A stretch of 64,000 nt of DNA from Notamacropus eugenii (GCF_028372415.1 NC_092872.1:8810001-8874000); one strand, 5' to 3'; counted from the first letter of the stretch, positions 1 to 10,545 are shown. A program made the numbers and translations. The notes: generated by a model from the letters alone, not told the origin.

Positions 1-82
1 ATTCCAAAAATATCACCTCTCTACTTGTTATCTTGGACTATTATTTAATTTTTTAAAATGCCTGTCATATCCCCAATTCAAC

Positions 83-117
83 TGGAGTTTCCTTGAGGGC
101 AAGGACCCTGAACTTCA
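83..117 (+). repeat. L2 3'-end fragment (weak)
   Basis: The phrase CCTTGAGGGCAAGGACC matches the terminal part of L2 elements. Bases 1-82 hold nothing recognisable. Confidence 0.3.
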
Positions 118-345
118 CAAGAGATAGGCAGGTGGTGCCCTGAATCAAATCTGACCTCAGACATTAGTTTTGTGACCCTGGAAAAGTCCCTTAACTGTGT
201 TTGCCTCAGTGTCCTCATCTCTGAAATGGGGATAATGATAGCACCTACCCCCCTGGGTTGCTGGGAGGATCAAATGATATAATATCTCTACAGCACTTTG
301 TCAACCTTACAGCACTTCAGAACTTGCCACTTTTATTATGAGCTA
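118..345 (+). repeat. MIR/MON1-like SINE
   Basis: It has the order of the family: ATCAAATCTGACCTCAGACA, GTGACCCTGG, TTTGCCTCAGTGTCCTCATC, GGGGATAATGATAGCACCTA, then a GGGTTGCTGGGAGGATCAAATGA-type tail. The head is truncated. Confidence 0.75.
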
Positions 346-1589
346 TCTATTCCCTGCAGAATCAGTCTGCACAGTTACAGAGAGGTATGCCGTAAGCACA
401 ATTTTATTATTTGGTTACGGTACAATTTTTAGCTCTTCCTGAGTTCATCAAATATTTACATTTTTCCTAAGTGCTTGATATACTTGAAAAGATAAACAAC
501 TGTTGCTCCAATATCATCTTTTGTCAATATCCTGGCCAACAGTGAGGTTAAGTGCTACTCAGATGAGTGAGCAACATTAGGAGTCATCTGAGCTGATTTA
601 TCGTGCTTAAACAAGCATAATTTAGTGACAATTAAAGGAGCACACAAACAAAATTAGAGCTGGACAGATGAAAAGGTCAATAGAAGGTGGTTGATCCAGT
701 ACAGATTATAAAAGCAACAATATTCTTTCTTCCCCAGATCAGAATTAGCATCTGCATTTGCAGTATGCGTGGAAATCAATGCCACTACAGAACACAGTGA
801 ACACAGTAAGGTTTATGTATATTTCACTAATTCAAAGATTCATTTGTTCATCAGCATGAGTGAATTCCCTCTAGCAATGCCCATTGCTGGCTCTCCCAGC
901 CTTAGTTTTCTTGGCTTACTGTGTCCAAAATGATTCATCCTCTGGCAAAGGACAACCACAGAGTCTGTTTACAAACTGGTCATTTAAAAACCTCATCAAC
1001 TTGGTAGCATTTGCAGATAAACCACTGGTCTAACCTTCAAGGACCCAGAGTGATCGCCATACCTCAATGAGGCAATGAAGAAGGACTTTAGAGTGATAGG
1101 AGTTATAACTGAAATGAACCTTATAGATCACCTGGCCTATCTCTCTTGTTTTATAGATGCAAAGATGATTTATGAATGCAGATTTCAACATTTTTGGTTT
1201 TGCCTTCTTGCTGGTTTCTGTTTAGAATATCCTACCACTGTCCCTTGTCTATGTAAACGCTACATAGATCTGCCTCAGGACCCAGCTCAAACCCTCATGT
1301 CTCCATGACACTGATGGATCCAGCCACAATGAACCCTTACTCCAGCACTTAATACCTTGCTGCTCACCTGGCTCTCATCTCTCTGATGTATATACCCTAT
1401 TGAAATCATGAATTGGTGGTGAACCATCATTTTCAAAAAGCAGAACTCTTGACATCTGAAATTTGACAGAGGATGGCTTAATGGACAATGTGACTAGTCA
1501 CTTGTTTAGGGCACTTTAAGCCTTATCCCATAGATAGTAGATACTACCACTATCCCGTAGTAATTTGATTTTGATTCTCTCCACTCTCT
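346..1589. other. No gene or clear repeat recognised
   Basis: AT-rich sequence with stops in all frames; the longest open frame (77 codons) is not protein-like. It could contain CCDC13 intron sequence, but no exon was recognised. Confidence 0.4.
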
Positions 1590-2400
1590 TGAATTTTCTC
1601 TAAGGTCACCAAGGCCAAATGCAATATCTTTTATTTAGTCTCATCATCTCTCTCTCTCCTCCTATATATTCTCTTCTCCTTTGGTTTTAGAGACTCAGTA
1701 TTCTCTTGGTTCTAACTCCTGTATCTCTAACCACTTCTCTGTCTCATTTTCTGGTTCCTTATTCTTTTTCCAGTCCCTTGAGTTGAGTGTTTTCCCAAAG
1801 GTTTGGCCCTAGTCTCTTTCTCTGTCTACACTCTTTCCTCTGGGAATTTTATTCACCCTCAAAGCTTCAACTATTTACTCCAAGCAAGTAACTCGCAAAC
1901 CTACATTTATAGTCCTGACCTCTTCCTTCTGAGTTTCAGACCTGCATCCTCCACATGAGAATGCCAGATTGACAACTGCTTCTCAGCATGTCCCAAACCA
2001 ATTTTCGTTTCCCACAAATCTTTCCCCACAAAATCCTCCTCCTGCTGTCATTATTTCTATCTGCAGCCCCATGGTTCACCCTCACGCTCTCTCCTGTATT
2101 TGTGACTCTTTGAGTATCTTGGACTCTCCACCTTCCTTCAGTTCTCATATCCAGTCAGTGACAGAATCCTGTGAATTTCACCTCCTAAAATATCTCACAT
2201 CTGTCCCCTCTTACCACCCGCCTCATACAGGCCCCCTTTTTCACCTTCCTGAATTCCATTCTCTCTCCAATCTACCCTTCAGAACTCTGCAAGAACAGTC
2301 TTTGTCATGCACAAAGTTGAGGGGCATCAATGGTGACACAGAGAAAGCCCACAGAGGGTCCTCAAATCAGATTTACCCCTTGAGGGCCTTAGGCAGCTAA
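1590..2400 (+). repeat. L2 (CR1-clade LINE) relic, reverse-transcriptase region
   Basis: Pyrimidine-rich sense strand with phrases typical of L2 ORF2: CAAGGTCACCAA..., TTCTCTTGGTTC, TCCTGACCTCT. The frame at 1969-2400 contains HIQSVTESCEFHL, close to the L2 motif HIQSVTKSCRFYL. Many frameshifts make it non-functional. It resumes at 2918 after an L1 insertion. Confidence 0.7.
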
Positions 2401-2549
2401 ACTGTACATTGCAAAAGAGTCACTGGTCTCCATGGGGAGAGGAAGTTTCCTCAGAGGTGTTCCCTGCACCAGTGAAATCACAGATTGGACCATTAAAAAT
2501 GGGTAAACTTAGTGATGTCACTTTTCGCCTCAGAAAAAAAAAATAAGTG

Positions 2550-2606
2550 AATCCACATCCAAATAAAGAACTTTGGACTCTGAATGCAGACCAAAGCAGA
2601 CTGTTT

Positions 2607-2678
<72 letters not shown>

Positions 2679-2909
2679 TTCTTCTTTCTCGTAGTTCTTC
2701 CCATTAGTTCTAATTCTTCTTTATAACATGACTAATATGAAAATGTTTAATATGAATATATATATATATATGGAGCCTGTATAAGACTGCATGCCATCTT
2801 GGGGAGGGGAGAAGATAGGGAGGGGAAGAAAATTTGAAACTCAAAATCTTACGGAGGTGAATGTTGAAAATTAAAAATTAATTCATTGACTAATATATTT
2901 TAAAAAAAA
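2550..2909 (+). mobile_element. 5'-truncated L1 3' end inserted in L2
   Basis: It contains the marsupial L1 3' UTR phrases TAATATGAAAATGTTTAATATGAA, GACTGCATGCCATCTTGGGGAG and GAATGTTGAAAATTAAAAATTA, and ends in an A-run. Both sides carry A-run plus TAAGTGA (left 2532-2549, right 2901-2916), a probable target-site duplication. It splits the L2 relic and so is younger. Confidence 0.7.
2608..2675 (+). repeat. (CT)34 microsatellite
   Basis: Uninterrupted dinucleotide tract of 68 bp inside the L1 3' UTR, likely length-polymorphic. It produces an artefactual RE-repeat open frame on the minus strand. Confidence 0.95.
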
Positions 2910-2917
2910 AATAAGTG

Positions 2918-3155
2918 ATTCCCTATTGCCTAAAGAGCCCAACGCTGAAGCCTCTTAGCGTATCATTTGCAGGCCCCACACCACCTGATGCAGCCTTATC
3001 TCATATGATTGCCTTCCATGTACTACATGGTCTAATCAAACTGGACTGTTCTCTGATCTCTAAACATGCTCTGCATTCATTCTCCTCTGAGAAAATGCCT
3101 CCCCCCAAGCAAGGCCTGTGAAAAATGCTCCATTGGTTCCTCCACCTGGAACGCT
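2918..3155 (+). repeat. L2 relic, 3' continuation
   Basis: It contains the L2 phrases CCCTATTGCCTAAAG, GCAGCCTTATCTCATATGAT, CAAACTGGACTGTTCTCTG and TTCCTCCACCTGGAACGC, in the same orientation as 1590-2400. The pieces were one element before the L1 landed. Confidence 0.65.
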
Positions 3156-4317
3156 TCTCAGCTCCCATGCTTTTGAGCATGATGTTTGCCATCATGTTGA
3201 CAAATGCTTTCAATGAGGATGAATACGGCATCAAGGTCAACTACTGTCCTCATAGTAAGTTCCTCACCTTGAAAAGGCTACAAGCCAAGACCAAAGTGGA
3301 GGGAGTGTTAGTGCATGATTTTCTGTTTGCAGATGATTGTGCACTCAATGCAGCCTCTGAAGCTGAGATGCCACAAAGTATGGATGAATTCTCTGCTCCC
3401 TGTGCTCATTTTGGCCTAATAATTAGCACCAAAAAAACACAGGTGCTCCTCCATCAGCCACCACCACACCATCCATACGTGGAACCATCGGTTACAACAA
3501 ATGGAGAAGTTTTGAATGCTGTGGATAAGTTCACTTACCTTGGTAATGTACTTTTCAGGGATGTACACATTGACAATGAGGTTGATGCACACATTGCCAG
3601 AGCTAGTTCCAAAAAAAAGGTTTGGGAGAGAAGAGGTATTAGACTGACTACCAAACTGAAGGTCTACAGAGCTGCTGTGTTGTGTTGACCTCGTTGTTGT
3701 ATGCCTGTGAAACATAGACAGTCTACCAGCACCATGCCAGGAAACTGAATCGCTTCCATCTGAACTGTCTCAGGAAGCTTCGAGGATCACCTGGCAGGAT
3801 AAGGTACCAGACACTGAAGTCCCTGCTCGAGCTGAACTGCCAAGTATTCCAACTATGCTTCAGAGAGTGCAACTCCAATGGGATGGCCACATTGTTCAAA
3901 TGCAAAATATACACTTGCAAAAAGACTATTTTATGGAGAATTCCCATGGGGCAGGCGATCACATGGTGGTCAGAAGAAGCAATACAAGGACAGTCTCAAG
4001 GTCTCTTTCAAGAACTTTGAATTTGACTGTACAACATAGGAGACACTGGCACAGGACTGCTCAGCATGGTGTGCCCACATCAGAAAGGGTGCTGTGCTCT
4101 TTGAGCAAAGCAGAATTGAGACAGCACAAAGAAAATGTAGGATGCACAACTTTGGAGTATCCACCCCCAAAATTCATATGGACTATCTGTGCCCAACCTG
4201 TGGTAGAGTATTCCGAGCTCCTATTGGTCTGATCAGCCACAATGTGACACAATGAAACTTCACGTTATCATGGTGATGTCATTTTGATCCTCTTTGAAAA
4301 TGAAGGACAACAACTAA
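3156..4317 (+). mobile_element. RTE-like non-LTR retrotransposon relic with C-terminal zinc finger
   Basis: The frame at 3125-3688 holds a reverse-transcriptase core: MMFAIMLTNAFNEDEYGIKV, RLQAKTKV, the catalytic FLFADDCALNAASEAEM (FADD), IISTKKTQVL, NAVDKFTYLGN and KVWERRGIRLTTKLKVYRAAVL. The element then frameshifts but stays readable (LYACET, ARKLNRFHLNCLRKL) to a terminal C2H2-type finger CPTCGRVFRAPIGLISH (about 4190-4243), stop TGA 4253-4255. A short 3' UTR follows, ending CTTTGAAAATGAAGGACAAC. The N-terminal endonuclease and much of the RT are missing, so it is 5'-truncated and dead. The clade name is from motif memory; CR1-group membership is not excluded. Confidence 0.8.
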
Positions 4318-4366
4318 CTTACTATAATTATTTGTGTTGGTGCTGCCCTACTAGTTTATAAGCCAG

Positions 4367-4450
4367 GGATGGGGAACCTGCAAACTTGAGGCCACAGGTG
4401 GCCCTCTACATCCTCAAGTGTGGCCCTTTGACTGAATCCAAATTCCACAG
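4367..4450 (+). mobile_element. hAT-like MITE fragment
   Basis: It begins CAGGGATGGGGAACCTGC, a hAT-type terminal repeat (CAGGGGTNGGGAAC...), then GAGGCCACAGGTGGCCCTCT and GTGTGGCCCTTTGACTGA. A second copy is at 9419-9515. The other end is absent. Confidence 0.55.
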
Positions 4451-4479
4451 AATAAATCCTCTTAACACAAGGTATAGTA

Positions 4480-4585
4480 TAAGCTCTCTTAGAGCAAGGC
4501 TGTACCTTAACTAAATAATATCCCCCAAAGTCTAGCACAGGGCTCTGTATATAGTAGGTGCTTAATGAATGTGTAATTAATAATG
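4480..4585 (+). repeat. L2 3'-end fragment
   Basis: AGAGCAAGGCTGTACC, then AAGTCTAGCACAGGGCTCTG and TAGTAGGTGCTTAATGAATG match the L2 terminus. Confidence 0.6.
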
Positions 4586-4599
4586 CCAAATGGCTGACA

Positions 4600-4905
4600 A
4601 TTACAAAGTACTGCACAGAGTGCTAGCCACTAATCCTCATGACAACCCTAAGAGGTAAACAGAATAGGTATGCTCATTTTATAGATAATAATAATATCTC
4701 ATTTCTATAGAATTTTAAAGTTTACAGAGAATGTCTAGAATAATATCCCAATGAAGCAGGTGGTACAAGTAACATTCCCCACTTTACAGATAGGGAGACT
4801 GAGCCTCAGAGAGTTGCCCAAATTAAAACAAAGCTAGTATGTAGCAGCCCTAAGGTTTGAACCCAGGTCTCTTGACTTCAGATCCAAAGCCCCTTCCCAA
4901 TACAT
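4600..4905 (-). repeat. MIR-like SINE
   Basis: The minus-oriented order is visible on the plus strand: CCTCATGACAACCCTAAGAGG, CACTTTACAGATAGGGAGACTGAG, GCTAGTATGTAGCAG and GGTTTGAACCCAGGTCTCTTGACTTCAGATCC. Confidence 0.7.
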
Positions 4906-6100
4906 CATAGTTACCAACCCAAACACATAGCCCTACACATATTGGGTGCTTTTAAGGAGTTCATTGATTCATCCACTGATACCTGTTTGTTGAACACAGT
5001 TGGGGGGTATCCCACATTTAGTATATATGGGAGGGGGCAGTCTAGGAAGAAGTACTTGAAGGCTACATGGAAGCAAGCTATCAGATATATGTCATGGGTC
5101 CAAATTTCAGACACTGTTTTTAGAGACCACAGAGGGGAGGCAGGAGTAACCAGAATGAAAGAAGTGAGATGGAAAAATAGTAGAGTTTGTTGACTTCAGA
5201 ACTAAATACTCAGGTGCAATGATAAATGATTCCTATCATACTGAAAGAGGTACTCCCAAGGGATCTGGAAACAACCAGTGTGGTTCAGTACTTTGGTCAG
5301 TGACTTGGAGGAAGAAATGGATGGAAAATTTTCAGATGTTGCAAGTAAGGAGGGATCACTAATGCGTTAGACAACAGGATCTAAAAAGGCTAAAATGAAA
5401 TCTTGCTGAAATCTAAGAGTGATAAATATAAATATAGTGATATATAACTGAAATGAAATAGTGATAAATATAATAAATGCACTAGGGTTCAAACAATCAA
5501 CCTCACAAGTAGAGGACAGGAGAAAGATACCTAGACACTAGTTCAAGAGAATAATAACGTGGGAGGTTTGGGCTAGGGATAGGACCAGGAATGTCCACAT
5601 GAATCAACAACGTATTAAGCAGCCAAACCTGCTAATATGATCTTGGACTTCATTAATGAAAACCTAGTGTCCGGAGCAAGGTAAGTGAGGGTCTCACCTG
5701 TACTCTGTGCTCATAAGACCATATCTGTAAGACATTTCCCAGTTCTGGGTTTCATGTTTTAGGCAAATTATACACAAACAAATTGCAGTGTGTCCAGAGA
5801 ATCAGAGGATGGAAAGAAGGATTTGAACACAGAGAAGATCCTAGAGTTTTTCTAGTCCAGCCACCTCATTTTATAGGAACATAAGGAAATTAAGGTGAGC
5901 AGGACTTGGATGGTAAAGGAATATGGACATGTGTCACCTGGAAAAGAAAATTTAAGAGGAACGTGAGTGTTATCTCCGAGTTTCCAAAGGGCTCCTATAG
6001 AGAAGGGGGATACGACTTCCTCTGTGTAGCCTGAGAGCAAAGAACTAGCAGTAATAGGGGAATAGTAAAAGGAGACAAAGTTCTGTTTCCTATAAAAAAC
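4906..6100. other. No gene recognised
   Basis: AT-rich unique-looking DNA with short open frames only (up to 83 codons). A degenerate MIR-type phrase lies near 5820-5890. Confidence 0.4.
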
Positions 6101-6300
6101 AATTTCCTAACCATGAGAGCTGTCCCAAAACGCTGCTGTAAATTCCGGGGCAGTAAGTTCTCCATCAGTGGAGATCTTCAAAAAAGCATCAGCTAGCTGA
6201 CTTTGTCCAGGACGTGTAGAGAAGAAATCTATTTTTCGGGTACAGGGTGACTTAATGTCCTTTGAGGTCCCTTCCAGCTCTCAGTCTGTGCTGGGCAGTT
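6101..6300 (+). repeat. Old interspersed repeat, family A (unnamed)
   Basis: It contains TTTCCTAACCATGAGAGCTGTCCC, AGTGGAGATCTTCAAAAAAGC and GAGGTCCCTTCCAGCTCTCAGTCTGTG. Related copies at 13585-13805 and 32620-32800 share the order and orientation, so it is a dispersed family. I cannot assign its name. Confidence 0.5.
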
Positions 6301-6739
6301 CTCTTAGGAAGTGTGTGGGATGGGGGTGGGGTGGGGTGGAGGAGTCTCTTGATGCACATAATAAGCTAGGCTGTAAACAGCACTAGGTGATGTAGAGCGG
6401 AGGGGAGAAAAGGGGTTTGGGTACTGAGGGGGAAGAGGATTTGTCCCTGTGGCAGTGGCAGCTCGCGCGTGTCTGTGAGAGGCTCACTTTTTTGTTGCCC
6501 CGGGCCCTGTATGCCTGGGATGGTACCTGTGTGAACTGGCCGCCTGCCTGGGTGTCCTAGGAGTAAGAGAGCACAGTCCCTGAGGGTCAGGCAGGTTTCC
6601 AGAATGGGTCTGGCCAAGCCGGTAGTCCCTCCGGTCAGTCTGTCGGGGCGGGGACTGTGTCCACAGGTCTGTTTGCCTAGCAGGTGGAGTCGGTCTGTAT
6701 CTGTCTGTGTTTGGGGAGGGGGAGAAGGGGTTCAAAAAG

Positions 6740-6840
6740 CATGTTACAGCTAAGGAGACTGAGGCCCGGAGCGGTGGAAGGAGTCGCAGCTCAGGGGCAG
6801 GGTTCAAACCGCTGTCTCCTGACTCCAGGCTGGGCACTCC
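6740..6840 (-). repeat. MIR-like SINE fragment beside the CpG island
   Basis: TTACAGCTAAGGAGACTGAGGC, CAGGGTTCAAACCGCTGTCTCCTGACTCCAGG is the minus-oriented MIR body. CpG-rich surroundings extend on both sides. Confidence 0.5.
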
Positions 6841-7062
6841 CGGGGGAACGTCTCTGCTGCGCTGCCAGAGGGGGGCCTGGCCCGTCTGTCCACGCGTCCG
6901 TCCGTCTGTCTGTCTGCCGGACCGAGCTCAGGGCGGGTCTGCGGGCTCGACCCGGTTAGGCACTCACCCAAGCGAAGGCGCCCAGCCTGGGCCGGGCTGG
7001 GGCTGGACCGGTTTCACTGTCTTGGACTCGCTGAGCACCAAGGCGCCTCTGGCGTCACTCAC

Positions 7063-7120
7063 CCAGGGATGCCGGGGACGCGCTGCCCAGAGCAACGGTC
7101 ACCACGGCAACTGCCCCCGC
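7063..7120 (-). other. Possible first exon of the CCDC13-side gene
   Basis: On the minus strand a leader ending CATCCCTGG meets a strong donor GTGAGT (7062-7057), just downstream of the X-box and CRE. A second donor-like GTGAGT lies near 6960. No ATG-led conserved peptide is visible, so this would be non-coding. The exon is proposed from donor quality and position only. Confidence 0.3.
7098..7111. promoter_or_regulatory. RFX X-box
   Basis: GTCACCACGGCAAC matches the palindromic X-box (GTTRCCATGGYAAC) at 12 of 14 positions, including both half-sites. RFX factors use this site to drive ciliary genes. Confidence 0.65.
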
Positions 7121-7123
7121 GCG

Positions 7124-7131
7124 TGACGTCA
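7124..7131. promoter_or_regulatory. Perfect CRE palindrome
   Basis: TGACGTCA, the full CREB/ATF consensus, sits 12 bp from the X-box and keeps its CpG within the island. X-box plus CRE is a common arrangement in testis and ciliary promoters. Confidence 0.65.
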
Positions 7132-7404
7132 TCGCGCCCCTACGGAAGCCGAAGTGGGAGGGGCGGTGGCCCGGGCTTCTCCCTTCTTGTGCTCCGGTCC
7201 CGGGAGCTTCAAGGTCCAGCCTCTGCCCCCTCCTACGGAAAGCCGATCTGACTTCGCCCCAGCCCCGGTTCCCTCCGCTGTGTTCTCCCTACCTTGCCCC
7301 AGCGCACAGCGGGGGCTGTAGACCTGGGCCTGCCGGGACACCTTGAGCAAGTCACTTTCCTCCTTTGTGGCCCTCAGTTTTCTAGTCTGTAGAGTGCGTG
7401 TATG

Positions 7405-7575
7405 TGGAGGACAGGTAGGAATAAGCATTCATTAAGCACCCACTGTGTGCGCTTAAACCCTTCGTCATGATTGCCTCATCTCACCCTGACAACAACCGTA
7501 GGAGGAAGGTGCTGACAGAGGAGGAAACTGAGGCAGACAAGAGGTTAAGGGACTTGCCCGGGGTCACACCCCTAG
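7405..7575 (-). repeat. MIR-like SINE
   Basis: AAGCATTCATTAAGCACCCACTGTGTGC, then TGACAACAACCGTAGGAGG, GAGGAAACTGAGGCAGACAAG and GGGACTTGCCCGGGGTCACAC show the minus-oriented family. Confidence 0.65.
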
Positions 7576-8494
7576 GGGGTGTCTGTGACCCCACCTGTTA
7601 TTTTTCTGGGCCTTTGTAAAGGCTGCAAAATAGGAACGGTAAGTAACTGGGGAGTCCCCTAATACAGGCAACACTTCTGGGCGAATGGGGACTGAGCTGA
7701 CTGCCCCTTGTCTGTGGGATGAGCGAAGGTCATCCCCTTTGGCCCCAGAACGGGCCCCCAGAGGGGCGAGACCCAGGAGCAGAGGTACCAAGAAAGAGAA
7801 GGGGCTGGAGTAGCAAAACAGGACATTATGGCAGTGGCACAGTTCCCCTTGCTGGAGCCCGGCACTGGGTGCACTGGAGTTAGGGGGGTCTACAGGTGCT
7901 GTGGGAGGAAGGGGTTCTTTTCTTCAATGGGAGCCCTTTCTGTACCTTTTAATGTATTCATTAATGTTTGAAGCTTTCTCAGCCGTAAAAAAAAGGAACA
8001 TGAGTAAGAAACTGGCACTTCCCTTGGAAGGAAATATGGTCCCCAGGTCTAAATGGGTGGAGGCAGCGAACCAACTAAGGGAGAGAGAGGTCCCATAAAA
8101 TTATACTGGCCCTTCAGGTTCGGGAGAAGCCCATCAGTCTAACACAAGGGTCACCTTTGGGCATGGGGGGAGGAAATGATAGATTTATGGATAAATCTTT
8201 ATTTAGATGGAGATATATCCATATAGACATAAAGATAGGTAGGTATTTAGACAGGTAGTTTTGTGTTTTAGCATAGGCAATGGCAATTGTATATTTTAAA
8301 CATTTGCAATAGCAGTAGCCAAATCCAGATAGCTCCCTTGTGAACACCAAGGGAAACGGAAGCCTTGTACAGTTGTGTGTTTTGGAGGATTGTGAATGAC
8401 TTCTGTGTCTGTCTTGTTACTAATGGGCTGGTAGACAGCATGTCTTTGGACCCTCACAGAAAACTGCCATTCTGAGGTATCTGTGGATTATTAT
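7576..8494. other. No gene or clear repeat recognised
   Basis: Mixed-composition flank of the CpG island with only short frames. The stretch 8170-8260 is rich in AGATA-type short tandem units. Confidence 0.35.
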
Positions 8495-8732
8495 AGGTAA
8501 CTAGGTAGAGCACGGAGGCTAGAGACTGGAAGGTGTGAGTTCAAATTAGGCCTCAGACACTTCCCAGCTGTGCGACCCTGGGCAAGTCACTTAACCCTGT
8601 TGGCCTCAGTTTCTTCATCTGTAAAATGAACTGGAGAAGGAAATGACAAACTGCTCCAGTATCTTTGCCTAGAAAACTCCAAATGCCATCACGAAAAGTA
8701 AGACATGACTGAAATGAATGACCAGTGATAAC
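8495..8732 (+). repeat. Marsupial CORE-SINE
   Basis: TAGGTAGAGCACGGAGGCTAGAGACTGGAAGG, GTGAGTTCAAATTAGGCCTCAGACACTTCC, CCCTGGGCAAGTCACTTAACCCTG, TGAACTGGAGAAGGAAATGACAAACTGCTCC and TAAGACATGACTGAAATGA: near full length. Confidence 0.85.
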
Positions 8733-8789
8733 AGATGGGTTTTGATGAAGTTGGCTTGTAAAAAATCTACCAACTGCTGCTTCCTTCTT

Positions 8790-8805
8790 GGGGGGGGGGG
8801 GGGGG
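8790..8805 (+). repeat. Poly-G run (16 G)
   Basis: Sixteen consecutive G bases, followed by G-rich sequence to about 8835. A possible G-quadruplex and a likely sequencing-error hotspot. Confidence 0.9.
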
Positions 8806-9104
8806 AAGGGTGTAAAATAGCGGTGGGGAGGGGGGAAATGAGAGAGGACAGTGTACCAGCTGTCCTGTGGTCATCAGCTTCATGTCCCAAAGGAATCCAC
8901 TCAGGTACAGACCTGACTACAGGTTCAGGCTTGGTACCAAAAGTACACACTTGAAGGGGACCAGGTGTGACTTGGCTAGGACTTTGAATGAGCTTCTGAG
9001 TGCACTCAAGAGGAGAATCCAGTTGAGTCTATGCTCAAATTTAGGAAAGTGATGAATCTCATTTTTAAAACTTGAGCGTGCCGTAGAAATGGAATTTTTT
9101 GCTG

Positions 9105-9170
9105 GTTAGAAGGAGCCCTAGATCTGGAGTCAGAAGAGCTGGGTTTGCATTTTTGCTGATTTCACATGTG
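9105..9170 (+). repeat. MIR-like SINE head (partial)
   Basis: AAGGAGCCCTAGATCTGGAGTCAGAAGAGCTGGGTTTG matches the MIR head; the rest is missing. Confidence 0.45.
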
Positions 9171-9418
9171 AGGGGCATCAAGGGATCATAGAGGCTGTGT
9201 AGTCCAACTCATGTGTGAGGAAGAATTGCCCTCCCCTCCCCACAACGGACCTGATAAAATGGTCTTCTAGCCTTTATAGGAAACTCTAAAGGAAGGGGGA
9301 ACCCCGTACCTCCTGTGGCAACACATTTCACTTTTGGATGCCTAGAATTATTAGGAATTCTTTCCTTAGCTCAAGCCTCAATTTTCCTCTTTGTAATGTC
9401 CATCCATTGCCTCTAGAG

Positions 9419-9515
9419 CAGGGGTGGCGGAACCCATGTCCCTGAAGGCACATGTGGCCCTCTAGGTCCTAGAGTGCAGCCTTTTGACTGAGTCCAAATG
9501 AATTCAGTCAAAGGT
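9419..9515 (+). mobile_element. hAT-like MITE fragment, second copy
   Basis: CAGGGGTGGCGGAACCCATG, CACATGTGGCCCTCTAGGTCC and GTGCAGCCTTTTGACTGAGTCCAAA parallel the copy at 4367. Confidence 0.55.
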
Positions 9516-9805
9516 GAGACTTGCCCAGTGTTACCAGCTAATTGGTATCTGAGGTGGGATTTGAACTCTGCTTTTCCTGACTCCAGGTCCAGCCCTGTAT
9601 CCATTGCACCCCTCCCTTTAGTATATTTGCTGCCAAAGCAAACACATTCATTCCCTTTAAATAGGCCCAGAAGAAGTCACCTAGCTGCCAAATAACAGAA
9701 CTGGAATTTGAACTCAGGTCCTCTGACTCCAGCAATAAAACCATATCAAGTAGAAGCCTCCAGTTTCCAAAATTAGCCAGTAAGCTATTTTTGATTAAGC
9801 ACAAA
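9516..9805 (-). repeat. Two adjacent minus-oriented SINE tails (MIR/CORE type)
   Basis: 9516-9610 carries GAGACTTGCCCAGTGTTACC and TGGGATTTGAACTCTGC...CTGACTCCAGGTCCAGCCCTG. 9665-9745 repeats the pattern with AAGTCACCTAGCTGCC and TTTGAACTCAGGTCCTCTGACTCCAGC. Confidence 0.6.
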
Positions 9806-10545
9806 TGCTATAGACAACCATTTATAACCATTTCTTCTCAATTTCAAGGTTAGAAATTTTTTTTTACTTCTGTCTTTGCCTGTGTATACATTTCTAGCTT
9901 TTTCTTCAGTGTGTTTCAGTAGCTAAAAGAGTCCATGATCTCCTTGTCTAGGAACAGGGTTGGAATGCATGAACAGTGCATTAGACTGTGAGCACAATTG
10001 CTATTGCCTTTCTTTGTATCTCCAGTGTTTAGTGTTTAGCTGTTGTGAGGAAAACACTGTTTAAACCTTCAAGCAACGTAGAAATGTGGTCTGTTACTTT
10101 GATGTAAATCCTACAGCTAATCAAAATGGGCTGAGAGGAAGCTGCTGAAAAGGGGACAGAGTGCATTGAGAGAGCTTTGCCTGACTTCCTTCAGATCTCT
10201 CAAACAGTCTCAGCTGCCTCAATAATGTTTTGCAGTTCCAAAACAAGAAAACTGGAAAACCCTTGAAATTCATAACGTATTCACAGAAATAGGGAGTCTC
10301 ACCAGTACTTAATGAACTCTGGCTCTGACCACCAGGTGGCACTGTTGCCCACTAGCAGGAATCAGGACCATGCCCAATCTGCATAGGAACTTGAAAATGT
10401 CCAGCTGTGAATGGAAATTTTATTTCTATTTGAATGCAGAAACAGTCTGATGCTGGACATTAGGCCAGGAAGCTAGCTAGTATTCACCAATAGCCCAGGG
10501 AAAAAAAAGTCTCTCCATTTAATTTGCATACGAACAGAACAAAGA
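9806..10545. other. No gene recognised
   Basis: Unique-looking AT-rich DNA. An L2-like phrase (TGAGCACAATTGCTATTGCC...TCTCCAGTGTTTAGTG) lies at 9990-10045; otherwise nothing was seen. Confidence 0.35.

Larger units (their letters stand above)
6880..7330. promoter_or_regulatory. CpG island, probable CCDC13 promoter
   Basis: CpG-rich segment with multiple regulatory motifs, about 15 kb beyond the HIGD1A 3' end. In human 3p22.1 the minus-strand gene CCDC13 starts about 10 kb beyond the HIGD1A 3' end, in the same orientation. The assignment rests on this synteny plus the ciliary X-box inside the island. I saw no CCDC13 coding exon, so the gene name is inference. Confidence 0.6.

Noticed and set aside
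2420..2704. ORF with RERERE repeats
   Set aside because: Translation of the (CT)34 microsatellite in an L1 3' UTR.
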